A stretch of DNA of 64,000 bases. It comes from Monosiga brevicollis MX1. Taxonomy: Eukaryota; Opisthokonta; Choanoflagellata; Craspedida; Salpingoecidae. The DNA lies in assembly GCF_000002865.3 (NCBI RefSeq), contig NW_001865043.1, positions 1,078,207 to 1,142,206 on the forward strand, given 5' to 3'. Shown piece by piece: positions 54,271 to 64,000 of this stretch. Numbering within the stretch: the stretch's first letter is position 1; every line of letters starts with the position of its first letter. The position numbers and the translations under genes are program-made. The notes under the pieces are model-generated. The model was not told where the DNA came from. It worked only from the letters and a program-made list of their open reading frames with translations, and ran no database searches.

Positions 54271-55719
54271 ATGGAACCCGCCACCACTGCGGCTCCACCC
54301 GCGCACGGGAATGGCGATGGTGTGCCCAAACCTGTTGACCAAGTTCCCAGTGAGCAGCAATTAGACGCGTCCCTCACCGATAATCCGACCACCTCAGAGG
54401 CCGCCGCCCAACCCGTTCCCGTCCCCCACGTTAGCGGTGGTGATGGCATGATGAACCAGCTTCCCAGCATGACGGCAACCCCGGGTGGCCTCCTGTTTCC
54501 CTCGGGGATGATGGCCTCAATGCCCACCAGCATGCATCCTGGTGCAATGGCCCAGCCCCCCTCAGCCATATACAACCCAAGCTTCTCTGTTGGTGCCCAC
54601 GAGTACATGCTCGGTGCACTGACAAGCTTTGAGCAGGTAGAGTTCTTGCCTCCCTCTCACGTAGCAAGCCCCCGCCTGCTTGTGTCGGCCAGATCCAGGT
54701 ATCCGCATGCATCCAGGCATCTGCCTCACACTCAATCATCGCCGCTCTCGCTTTTGCCTACACAGGAATTCGGTTTGCAACGTGAGGAGCACGATAACAT
54801 TGAACATTTTACGGTACGTTTCCTGATGGCTCACTCACTCATGCCGGTTTGGCAAACCCTGTCTTGACTAGATACCTCATTTGTGACCTGCCCGCGCGTC
54901 TAGGATCCCAAGTTCAAGACCGACCACAGTAGCCATACTCTGAGCAAAGTCTTGTCCAATCGTCAAATTCGCGCCAATCTCAACAAACTGCCCGTCCCTA
55001 CAGAGCTTTATGCCCAGGCCGTTCAACTGTACCGCATCCGGGGTCGTGTCCGTTTTAGCAACGTGCTGACGGAGGAGGAACGGAAGCACGGCGCCCGTGT
55101 CTCATCCTACATTTGTCTCGCTTGCGGCCGGCACCACGGTATCACCTCGGCCATTCGTCATTGCCTCCGCTCCCTTCGTGCCGACGTCAAGAACGGCGAG
55201 ATTGACTGGCAATCCTGGCAGCCCTGCCCGTGGACTGTCTTTGGCCCCGAGTTTATCAAGGGTTGCCTTCAGCCTGTTCCCCGCATCCTCAAGCGCTCCA
55301 ACCCTGGTACACCTGGATCCGAGCCACGTTCACAGCGATCAAGGCGCAACACCCTGCATGACCTTGGTGAGGAAAGTCTACTGGACCAAAGCGCCTCGGA
55401 ACAAAGCCTGATGCAGCCCAGCCCTGGCCCTCCCAAGGCAAATTCTGATGAACTTAGTGCCATCATTCTGGAGAAGCTCAACTCTATGGAAGCTTCCATC
55501 GCCAATCTTCAGCGTCAGGTCCTTTCCATCGAGCGCACGTTGCACCCGATCACCAACGGCCCACCCAATGGTCCCGCCCCCAGTCCAGGCTCCACGCCTG
55601 GCCCTGGCCCAATTACCTCTGAAGCGGCATCCGCCCGCAGTACTCTACCTGACCACCCCCCACATTTGCCGCATGGCCAGATTGAGGCATCGGAACCTCA
55701 CAACCAGCATCAGTCGTGA
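54271..55719 (+). CDS. Unrecognised protein with a Cys/His cluster and disordered flanks
   Basis: ATG 54271. Exon 1 (to about 54636) encodes a Pro/Ala/Met-rich low-complexity N-terminus (MEPATTAAPPAHGNGDG ... GGLLFPSGMMASMPTSMHPG) ending EYMLGALTSFEQ. A short exon gives EFGLQREEHDNIEHFT (about 54766-54813). The large last exon (about 54904-55719) holds the conserved-looking core: DPKFKTDHSSHTLSKVLSNR, QIRANLNKLPVPTELYAQAV, QLYRIRGRVRFSNVLTEEER, YICLACGRHHGITSAIRHC and WQSWQPCPWTVFGPEF. The CxxCxxHH...H-C pattern could bind zinc. The tail is Pro/Ser-rich with one predicted helix (LEKLNSMEASIANLQRQVLS). No family recognised; a nuclear or regulatory role is only a guess from composition. Confidence 0.6.
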
Positions 55720-56162
55720 CCTTGTGGATCCGGGTTGGCGTCTCCCATCAAATCAGGGCATGCTTCCATCCGTCTGGTGGGCAGGTTGCATCTCGTCCAT
55801 CGCGAGTGATGGTCTTTTGCGCCTGCTGCTAGGACTCGGAGCACGTGGATATGGCGGGGATGCGGTAGGTCGACTGGCTAGATTCAAAGAATGAAGAAAC
55901 TGAAAACGTCAAAACAAGAAAAGTTGCCTTAAGGTCGAGAGACGTGATGGGTCGGGATGAATTTTTTTTTCTTCTCTTGTTATAGTGTGTATGTCTGTGT
56001 TTGTGCCTGTGTGCCTGTCCATGACATCTTGTTGCCGCACTGCCTCGTCATAGTCAGGTCGTCGCTGTTCTGCCTCTATGAGACAAACACGATACCTGGC
56101 TCGTCATCCCTGGACCCATGTCTTTCTCCCTCTTGCGTGTTGCCATCAATTGTACGATCAGT

Positions 56163-56165
<3 letters not shown>

Positions 56166-56198
<33 letters not shown>
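56166..56198. repeat. Poly-T tract
   Basis: Uninterrupted run of 33 T. Confidence 0.95.
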
Positions 56199-56366
56199 GC
56201 CGAGTCGCATCCAACTGTTGCCTTGGCTCTTGTTATTCAAAGTATCGTCACACAAAACATGCATGACCCGGCTCCCATGGTTCAAGTGCATTCGGTCGTC
56301 ACGCCAACGTGCTCGAAAGCAGCCTCTCCCAAAGGACCCCCAAAAAAACCAGGAGAAACAAAAAGG

Positions 56367-56414
<48 letters not shown>
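56367..56414. repeat. (GT)n microsatellite
   Basis: About 24 GT units, roughly 180 bp upstream of the INTS3 candidate ATG. Confidence 0.95.
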
Positions 56415-56415
<1 letters not shown>

Positions 56416-56592
56416 GCAGTTTGCGGACACCGAGCTTCTTGTTCTCTCACCGGGAAAAAAAAAACTTGACCAGTGGGGGCAAGACCTCTTTCTGGACCAT
56501 GGCTCGGTCTATGGCTTGGTCCCTGTAGAGTTGAGAGCCCTCGGAGCGAGCTGCTGTGGGCCAGTCTTCTTTCTCGAGTCCTCACGTTGCAA

Positions 56593-59500
56593 TGGCTCAG
56601 CGTGTGTTTCGGTGCGTTTCAAGGACCCAAATCCTATCGACCTGCGCACCTCTTGCCAGCTCTCAAGGAACTCTCCCCTCTCCTCGCCAATCATAGGCCC
56701 GATCCCAACGGCGAGGCTGATGCGGTTGATGACGACTGGCGCCGCATGTACCAGACCGTTGCCAAACTTCGCGCCAGCCATGTAAGTCCAGCAGCAGGTG
56801 TGAATAGGGTTTACAGAAACGAGAGCGACAGGCGGCGCGAGCAGTGGGGAAAGAAGCAGGGGTGAATCTTGCCGTATGCCTTATAGATATCAGATTGACC
56901 GTGTACGCTTCTGCGTGCTCTGCTTCCGAGAAGCAGACCAGTGTGGGTGACCAGCTTGCAGCTTTACAGACACATGCTCAGCGGGGCCGAACTGAGCACG
57001 ATGCCGTGATTGTTGGCCTGCTCTATTCGGCTCTGCTATCTCGCAGCCCACCTTCCACAGAACTTCGGTGAGAAAGCGCCAACCAACCCACTGGAGCAGG
57101 GTGTCATCAGGGTTGACCGTATCTGTCGTCGTACTCAAAACCGACCGCTTTCTTGCCATGGACGATGCGCTCAGCTTGATCAGCGAGAGCCAGACGGATG
57201 ACGGCGCTTGCTGCCTGAAGAATGTCGGTTGGCTGTGCGCACAACGCATCTGGCGCTTGCTCAAGCCGGCCCGCACCCAGGTAGCTTGGCTTGAACCTTT
57301 GCGACACTGCTATGAGTCCCATTGTTGCTCTACGTGGTGCTGCTGTGCTACGACGTGGGTGTATGACACTTGCACAACATTTGTCGTTAGCTGCTGGCTC
57401 TTGTTCGTGGCTTGATTGGCTTTGAATGGCGCGGGCTCGACGGTAAGAGTTGGCATGATCAGCACCTCAAGGCAGTCTGGGCCACGCAAGCTGGCATTCA
57501 AATATTTGCCATTTTGATACCTCTTCCTTTTCACAATCAGGAATTGTCATGGTGCTCTTGCGGCACTTGGCCATCGGGAGCGCCACTACGGAGCAGCGAA
57601 ATCTGGCAAAAGAAGTTTTGACGGTACGCATGAAGTCCCAAGTCTCATCCCCATGTCTGACAGGCTATATTGCCTCTTAATCATTCAGAGCCTCGTGCTT
57701 TCCTGTCCACGGTCTTTGCTCGTGACTGTCGCGGTGCTGATAAGCGCCTGCTGCTATTGTAGCTTTTGGAGACCAACGATGCCTGGGTCGTTCGTCATCC
57801 TGAATTGCTGACTCGTGCCGTTGATAAGTTTTTGCGACTTGTACCGGATCATCAGGAGTCAGATTGTGCCACACTGATGCAAAATGAGGTGCGCTCGTTG
57901 CCACAAACAATGGCAGCTGAATGGGATTTGGAGAGGTTGAGGCTCTGCCATCACCCGCCTTCTTGCTTGACGCCCACCGATGCCCTTGACATTTAGGTGG
58001 AGTGGATCTCGCGTGTCCTGTACAAGCACATGGATCTATGCATGGGCATGGGTCGTGATCTAGTTCGGAGTCTTCAAGACGTGGCAAACATACCTGAACT
58101 AGGCGCCATACTTCGAGATTTGCGCCACAATCCCAGCCGCTTTGCTCCAGCCAACCCAGAGTCAGTATTGTCCTTTTCACCGAGTTTCCTGAGAGTAAAA
58201 AGCAACTAGTCTGCTCACCGCGTGGCAAACTGTTGTATTGGGATACAGCTTGTGGACGATGCTCACAACCAGGACGAGCCGGCGACTCCTACAAACACGA
58301 CTCACTGCGAGCATGGAAACCGATCTCGTGAACATCATGACTCAGGTAGTGTGCTCAAGTCTACACTAATGGGTGCGGTTCAGAAGGTGAACATGGCTGC
58401 TTGCCCCGCTGTCACTTCCTCAAGCGCCAGGAAAACAACAGCCAACAAGAAGACCTGACTCCATTCAATCTGCCTCCATCTAACCTTGTTTTCTACGTTA
58501 GGCCACCTCGCAAAACGCCACTACCGCTCAAGACGCTTACGCCAAGAAACATCTCTCTGGTCATCATTTTGAACACCTGATCCCAGACCTCATTCGCTTT
58601 ATCTGTTGTAATTTCCATCCTACCAATGAGGTAAGCGTATTGTATCGATGGACCTGCTCGTGGCTTTCGCAGTGCATTGGCCATCTTACCTCGACCCGTG
58701 CTCTTCCTGCCGTTGATGTGGTAGATGCTTCGCACCAAGCTGATCAAACGCTGGGAGGTCATACTCTGGCTCCTCCTGCAGCTCAAACGTAGTGCGGCAG
58801 CCCAGCGCGCAAAACTTGTTGGTCACTACGCCCCTGACTGACATCCTTCAACTCTGCTCGTGCTTGTTCTTTTGGTTCAGCTCTCACATCTAACGAGCTC
58901 GGTCGCCCTACGTCCAGGCCTTGCTCTTTGACTGGTTTTTCTTCGACTCCCAGTCAAATGTTATGAACGTGGAGCCAGCTATCTTGCTCATGAAAAATGC
59001 CTGCCAACAAGATGCCCACATTACAGTGCGTGAGAGCTCATCTCCGGCGCGCCATTCAGCCATGAAAGCTTCCCTTTTCGAGCAATGCTGTGCTAACTCA
59101 TCGTGGCCCAATACAGATGACATTGGGTGAATTCCTTGCTCTGATGGCTGGCCGCTACCTACCAGAGCGCCGACAGGACCTGCAGCGGAACATTGCTGTG
59201 ACGTTTGAGCGTTGTGTGAGTCGATCCCCCGCATAGGTGGTCTTTCCCGACCAAGGGGAATTGAGCAATGTGTCAGTGGCCTAGACTAGGAGATATCTAC
59301 CACACCACTCAACTTCTACCTGGTGTGCTCGATGGATGCTGGCATGTGAACCTTGGAATACGTGCAAATAGGTCGAAGTCGGCGTGGTAGGAAGTCTTGT
59401 CGAAGTCTTCGATGCCAGCCTCATGCCTCAGCCCTTGTTTCGTGTTCTCGAGGCCGCGTTCCCTACCATTATTTTCCGCTCTGTGTATGTCGCACCCCGA

Positions 59501-62470
59501 CCCTTGTGGCCGATGCTATGGCCCCTGTGCATCGGGGCTTTGACATGCTCACTTGTCTTTGGTGGTGGTGTGGCCAGGGCCTTTGACGAGGAAGATCGAC
59601 GCGCTCTCGAGGCTAAGCGCGCTCGAGCTGCAGCAGAAAAGTTTGTTGAGTGCTGCCCTGCATTTCGCCGCTTCGATGGAGTCGTGCAAGGTCTCACTGG
59701 GTTCGACTGCTAACTAACGTCTGAATAGAGCGGTGGCGGCAGCTGCTCGCCTTGCTGAAGAGCTGGCAGAATCGCCCACAAAACATCAGGTCTGACGCAT
59801 TGCAAGGCCCTGATTGCTGAAGCAGCTAAGCTGATGCCCCATTGTTGTCTCTTCCGAAACTGCAAAATGCTTGGTCTTGTGCATAGAGCCTCTCCTTTCC
59901 GCCTCAAAGGACATCCCCACCGACCAAACGAGCACGTTCAAGTGCTGCGCCACCTGCGCTTCCTCAATCTGCAAATCTGCCTCCCGCTGAAGAGGAGGCG
60001 CCGTTTGTCCCTGGCGAGCTGATAGTAGATGAGGATGATTTTGACCGCCCGTCTAAGCAAGCAGGTCTGTGCACCCTGGTCTTCGCTCGCGTGATTCAGG
60101 GTATTCGCCACTGAGCCGTCATTGTTTTGTATTTTAATTTTTTTTTTTTTTTGTTCGTTTTCCCTTGCTTTTGTTCTTGTTTTATTTTCTATCCCAAATC
60201 CCGCAGAGTTGGTGACGGCATTGGATGTCAACGAGTATGACCCACTCTCAGCTGGCCAGATTCGCCATTCTCGTGGATCTTTGGCCAAGTTCGATGGCAT
60301 CCTCGACCGGCTCAATGCTGTACGATCTCACAACCTAGTGTCGGGAAGCATGGCGAGGCATTGCTGTCCAAAGGCCCGTGGCCTTGACCGCTTCTCATCA
60401 ACTTACCTTGTGCTTCGGTCGCTATCTTGGAGCAGGCGGATGCCACGAGCTTCGAGGATTGTTACGCCGAGCTCATCAACAAGCTATCGAGCGTAGTGCA
60501 GCAGAGCTCAGGTATTCATGTCTGCAACATCAACACATTTGAACATGTTGCCGGGCAGAGTTTTGGTGTGGCCTGCGAAATGGACAGCCAGAATGTCACT
60601 CAACATGGTTGATACGGGGTTGTAGATTTGGCCTTTCTCCCCGATTTGGCGCGCGCCGTCATGCCGTCTGTGCTGCTCGCATTGGACCTCCTTGACCTGT
60701 CAGCGCCAGAGCCAGTGCAGGCAAGGGAGCTGAACGACTTGATGTATCAAATGTCGCATCTCTATGAAACTGTGTCCCTGGGCCCGCTGGGACCACTTGT
60801 TCGCGCGGCCATCGTGCCGCCCATATCAAGCGCCCGGCAACCCATTCAAGCTTTCATCGCTAGTCTTCGTAGTGTGGAGATGAAGTGAGTCTTGTTGTTT
60901 GGAAGTGCTTCTCGTCGCCCTTTTGTTCTCTTGGGTAGCTGACCTTCCTGCTTGCAATTTCGGGCCAGGCTTGGTGGTCTCCTCCTTGTTGCCATCGTTC
61001 AATCGGTGGCCGATGCCGACGCAATCGAAGAGTTGTACATGTATTTGGCAAGTGCCAACGAGCTGATTGAGCACGAGGCAAGCTCGCGGCACTTGGAACA
61101 CACCAACTATTCGTCGCTCTGCGTGTGTTGGCAAAACCCTGGACGCTCATCTGAAATCGAGCATGCCCTAGGATTGGACGTCTGCTCTGGCGCTGGACTT
61201 GCATGAGTTACATCACATGGCACCTGATCTATGCGGACCCGTGTTGATGCGCTTGCACCAGCAGGTGGGGTTTAATGCTTGCTTTGCCGCCCGTAACTTG
61301 TCCTTGCCACTGTAAAGCAGATTCCCAAGTCTTTGGGTGTGTTTTGGTGCATGCATTTCATGCGTGGTGGTTTCATGTTTGACTCTTGTTTGTTCTTCTG
61401 ATGGCAATTAGGTCCACGGACGCCTGAGTGCCTCGCCTGCCGTGTTGACGGTCATGGTAGAGCTGGCTCCTGTCCAGCTGCTCTGCCTGCGTCACAAGAT
61501 GAGCGTTGGGGCGATCCACTTCATTTGTCCCCCCAGTGATGATGAGGCTGCTGACTACGACGCTATGGTTGCGGAGCAAGGGTAGGAGGCGTAGACGAGC
61601 ATAGCACGACTTTCCTGACATCATGCTCGCTTCCGAGCAGCATGCCTGGGGCGAGCTGCTGCACTCAAGCCAGTCTTTCGTGCCGAGTTGCTCATTGTTG
61701 TTGTCGGGTTGATTTGTTTGTTTTGTTTCTTTGTTTGCTTAGACGAACGGTTGCAAGGCTGTTTGAGCAAGTGATGTCCTGGGGACCTCAGCAGCAACTG
61801 CAGCTTGGTCAATTGCTCATTGCTGAGAGCACGGCGTGGGATGAACTTGTTATTCTTGAGGTGGGATCCCACTACAGTTTGGCCGTTGTCTCTAATCTTC
61901 TCGTCCTTCAAGAGATGATGACTCACGGTGGGCATAATTGGCCAACGCAGATGCTCAAAGCCTTGCCGACCGAGCTCTCATTGGTGGAGAGTGCCCCCCT
62001 TATCGAGGCATTGGGACAGCTATGTGCACGCATGCAGCCGACAGAAGGTGCGCACAAGTGGCCGCTTTTGCTGCTTTCGTATCGCTCTATGACGCCTCAG
62101 CTCCATGTCGAATGCGTTGTGGCCTTGCGTAGAGAATGTGGAAACGGTCATGGAGCTGCCAGATCAACTCGCATACGTGCGGGTGACGGCCGTACTAGCC
62201 TGGATCACGCAACGACCCGCTGACCTCGTGGATGCACTTGCAAGAAATTTACAAGCGCTAGCTCGTGGCTTGCAGGAAGTTAAGGCGGGCGCCAATGTGG
62301 ACTGTGTGGCATATCTCAGGGGATGGAAGCAAGTGGTTGAGCGAGATGTACATGGCTCCCACCCGTTGCGTCTGCGCTTGCAGCCAGTGCTGACCGCGCC
62401 CAGCGTCAAGACGGCCCTCATCGAGTTGTTTGCTCTTGGTAAGAACGCTAGTGCTCGATGTAGAAGCTGA
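56593..62470 (+). CDS. INTS3: Integrator complex subunit 3
   Basis: Large multi-exon gene of alpha-helical repeats, starting at MAQRVF near 56593 (start provisional). Early exons: GDQLAALQTHAQRGRTEHDA, FLAMDDALSLISESQTDDGA, LCAQRIWRLLKPARTQ and ARGLIGFEWRGLDGKSWHD. Diagnostic INTS3-like blocks follow: GIVMVLLRHLAIGSATTEQR (about 57540-57610), MGMGRDLVRSLQDVANIPEL (about 58023-58110), LLFDWFFFDSQSNVMNVEPA with ILLMKNACQQ (about 58920-59010), MTLGEFLALMAGRYLPERR (about 59117), FDGILDRLNA, LNDLMYQMSHLYETVSL (about 60730) and the C-terminal half up to LKTALIELFALG-type helices near 62440. INTS3 acts in the Integrator complex (snRNA 3' processing, promoter-proximal termination) and in the SOSS DNA-repair complex. 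Many internal junctions (about 61110-61180, 62070-62110) are unresolved. Confidence 0.82.
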
Positions 62471-63055
62471 CGAGATCCGTATCCACGTTGCCCAACCATG
62501 CTGCTGAGGATCTGAGTGCCATCTCGATGTGATCTGACCCAAAGTTTTCTTTTTTATTTATTTCTTGACAATTTTTTGGCAAATAACGATTAGGGTCAAC
62601 GGAATGGCGAGGCGAGTTTGGCAAATTGTTAAGCGCTTGTGAAGTGGTTTGACGGCTGCAAAGCAGCAAGAATGAAAAAAATAATATTGACATGGAGTTT
62701 GCAATCGACATTTCAGTGAGAGTGCATGCAGCATGCTTCAAGCACGTAGATAGGAGGTCGTCACGCAAGGATGGGTCGAATCGCGGAACTTACAAAAAGG
62801 TCAATTATTATGTGACTCAAAGAAAATAAAAAATGGTACGTATCAAAAAGTGTGTCAACAGAAAAGCGAAAGTTGTTGTTGACACGAATTATCGAAGATT
62901 CATTATCAAAAGCATCAACTGACATAAGACGAGGCAGCGTTTCCCGTCAAGCACTCGTGCGCTGGACGACCGCCTGCACGCGTTTGTGTCGACTGTCTGC
63001 CTTGTCGCCTGTATGCACAAATCAAATTGAGTGCTAAAGCAATAGGGTTCATGGA
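62471..63055. other. Convergent intergenic region (INTS3 / tyrosine kinase)
   Basis: About 585 bp, AT-richer than its surroundings (62540-62900). No coding exon recognised. Confidence 0.45.
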
Positions 63056-64000
63056 TCAGATGTGGGTCTCCTCCACTTCTTCGGTAGATGGAATTGTCAA
63101 AGCCACCCAGGCGCTGAAAGCGTCATGCAGATCTGAAGCCTGTGGGCGATGGTCGCGTTGGAATGCCCAACATCGGGAGATGATCCTAAGCGCAGTCATG
63201 GGAGTGGCAAAGGTGACACAACTGTGAGATGACAAACGTGAGACGTAACGGGTGCAAGGACAGAGCGGCTACATACATTCCCAACCCTGCTTGCTGCACG
63301 CTCGGGGGTAAAGCAAGGCGATGACCAGCGTCCAGGTGTTGGAGCAAGCGGGCTGGATCATATTGTGCAAAGGGTGAAAGGCCCGTCACCACTTCAAACG
63401 TCAACACCCCCAGCGCCCTGAGGTATGGCGTAGTCAGCAGAAGCATTGCACTTGTGAGAGGGGCAGAGTGGGTCACCTGATTCGGATGACTGAGGGATAC
63501 ACACCAGACATCACTGGCCCGGGACATCGGGGCGCCGTGTAAACACTCAATACTAAGCCATCTAGGCAAATGGGAACGAATAAGAGATTCATGTCAGAGA
63601 TGGCTTGACGTTCATATTTTAACGCAAGTGGAATCCCTTGGATCGGACCTAAACGGGAGTTCGCCATCGATACTGGGCCGGTAATAGCTTTCGCCTGTTT
63701 GCAACTTTCGGCTCACTGGTGCCAGTATGCGCAAAGCATGAGATTTCATCAAGAAAAGCAGGTGTGCTTTGGGTTAGGGAGGGTTTGTAAAAGCACAAGG
63801 TAGAAAGACGGGTCAGGTGGCGCAAGAAAAGTCAAGACGCACGTCCAAAGTCAGCGAGCTTGCAAATATTCGGGTGGCACAGAAGCACGTTGCGAGCAGC
63901 CAGGTCACGATGAATGATATCTCGGGCGTGCAGATATGCAACGGCATCACATATCTAAAAAAGGAGGGGGTTGGCTCGTGGGCCATTAAGACATGCATGG
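63056..64000 (-). CDS. Tyrosine kinase, C-lobe only (5' part outside window)
   Basis: Minus-strand exons from the right edge. The catalytic loop reads [20 protein letters not shown] then NVLL (about 63956-63870); HRDLAARN is the tyrosine-kinase form. KLADFG follows, with a donor at GTGCGTC. The next exon gives [15 protein letters not shown] (about 63705-63655), so the activation loop carries a tandem Tyr. Then come [19 protein letters not shown] (about 63565-63510), [20 protein letters not shown] (about 63420) and [20 protein letters not shown] (about 63165-63100), ending EVEETHI with TGA at 63056-63058. All C-lobe catalytic residues are present. Whether it is a receptor or cytoplasmic kinase cannot be told, as the N-lobe and any upstream domains lie beyond 64000. 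The tail is short, with no tyrosine-rich C-terminal region. Confidence 0.87.

Larger units (their letters stand above)
55720..56592. other. Intergenic region with poly-T and (GT)n
   Basis: About 870 bp between tandem plus-strand genes, with a T33 tract (56166-56198) and a (GT)n of about 24 units (56367-56414). No convincing exon. Confidence 0.55.

Overview
This is a nuclear genome fragment of a unicellular holozoan, most likely a choanoflagellate (Monosiga-like). The basis is about 20 dense, intron-rich genes with mostly short GT/AG introns of about 60-250 bp, moderately high GC, a metazoan-type tyrosine kinase, a PLK4 with polo-box region, Integrator subunit 3, FAM184-like and claudin-like proteins, and a 50-N assembly gap. 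The species is inferred from gene content and architecture, not from a search.

Layout, left to right: a Dus1-like protein (-, runs off the left edge); a claudin/PMP22-like four-pass membrane protein (+); a TauD/TfdA-type Fe(II)/2-oxoglutarate oxygenase (-); a FAM184-like coiled-coil protein (+); a PLAC8-like protein with a very Cys-rich tail (+); NADPH-cytochrome P450 reductase (-); a signal-peptide JmjC protein (+); a gap with an orphan exon (-); a chromodomain + MYND protein (+); a secreted tandem pectate-lyase-like (GH55-like) beta-helix protein (+); a fibronectin-III protein (+); type II phosphatidylinositol 4-kinase (-); PLK4/SAK (+); a SEH1-like WD40 nucleoporin (-); a universal stress protein (+); cytosolic leucyl-tRNA synthetase (-); a coiled-coil protein (+); splicing factor PRPF3 (-); an unrecognised Cys/His protein (+); Integrator subunit 3 (+); and the C-lobe of a tyrosine kinase (-, runs off the right edge).

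Most neighbours alternate in strand. Head-to-head pairs share 0.5-1.8 kb upstream regions and tail-to-tail pairs are only 0.15-0.7 kb apart. The genes do not form a pathway; the window is mostly housekeeping (RNA modification, splicing, translation, RNA 3' processing, centriole duplication, nuclear pore, lipid signalling) with several secreted or membrane proteins. Microsatellites (GA, CA/GT, GACA, GAGT, poly-T) lie mainly between genes, some right next to start codons or splice sites.

The most interesting points are: a Dus1-like protein whose catalytic Cys segment is replaced at equal length (LNLGCPQ to LNLSWTS) and whose HGRT motif reads EGRT; the chromodomain-MYND fusion; the claudin-like protein with a W...GLxxxxLW...C...C loop; the PLAC8/Cys-rich fusion; and one hairpin stem (CAGTCTC/GAGACTG) found in two separate intergenic regions. 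Exon junctions were read by eye; spans are gene-level and internal boundaries approximate unless stated.
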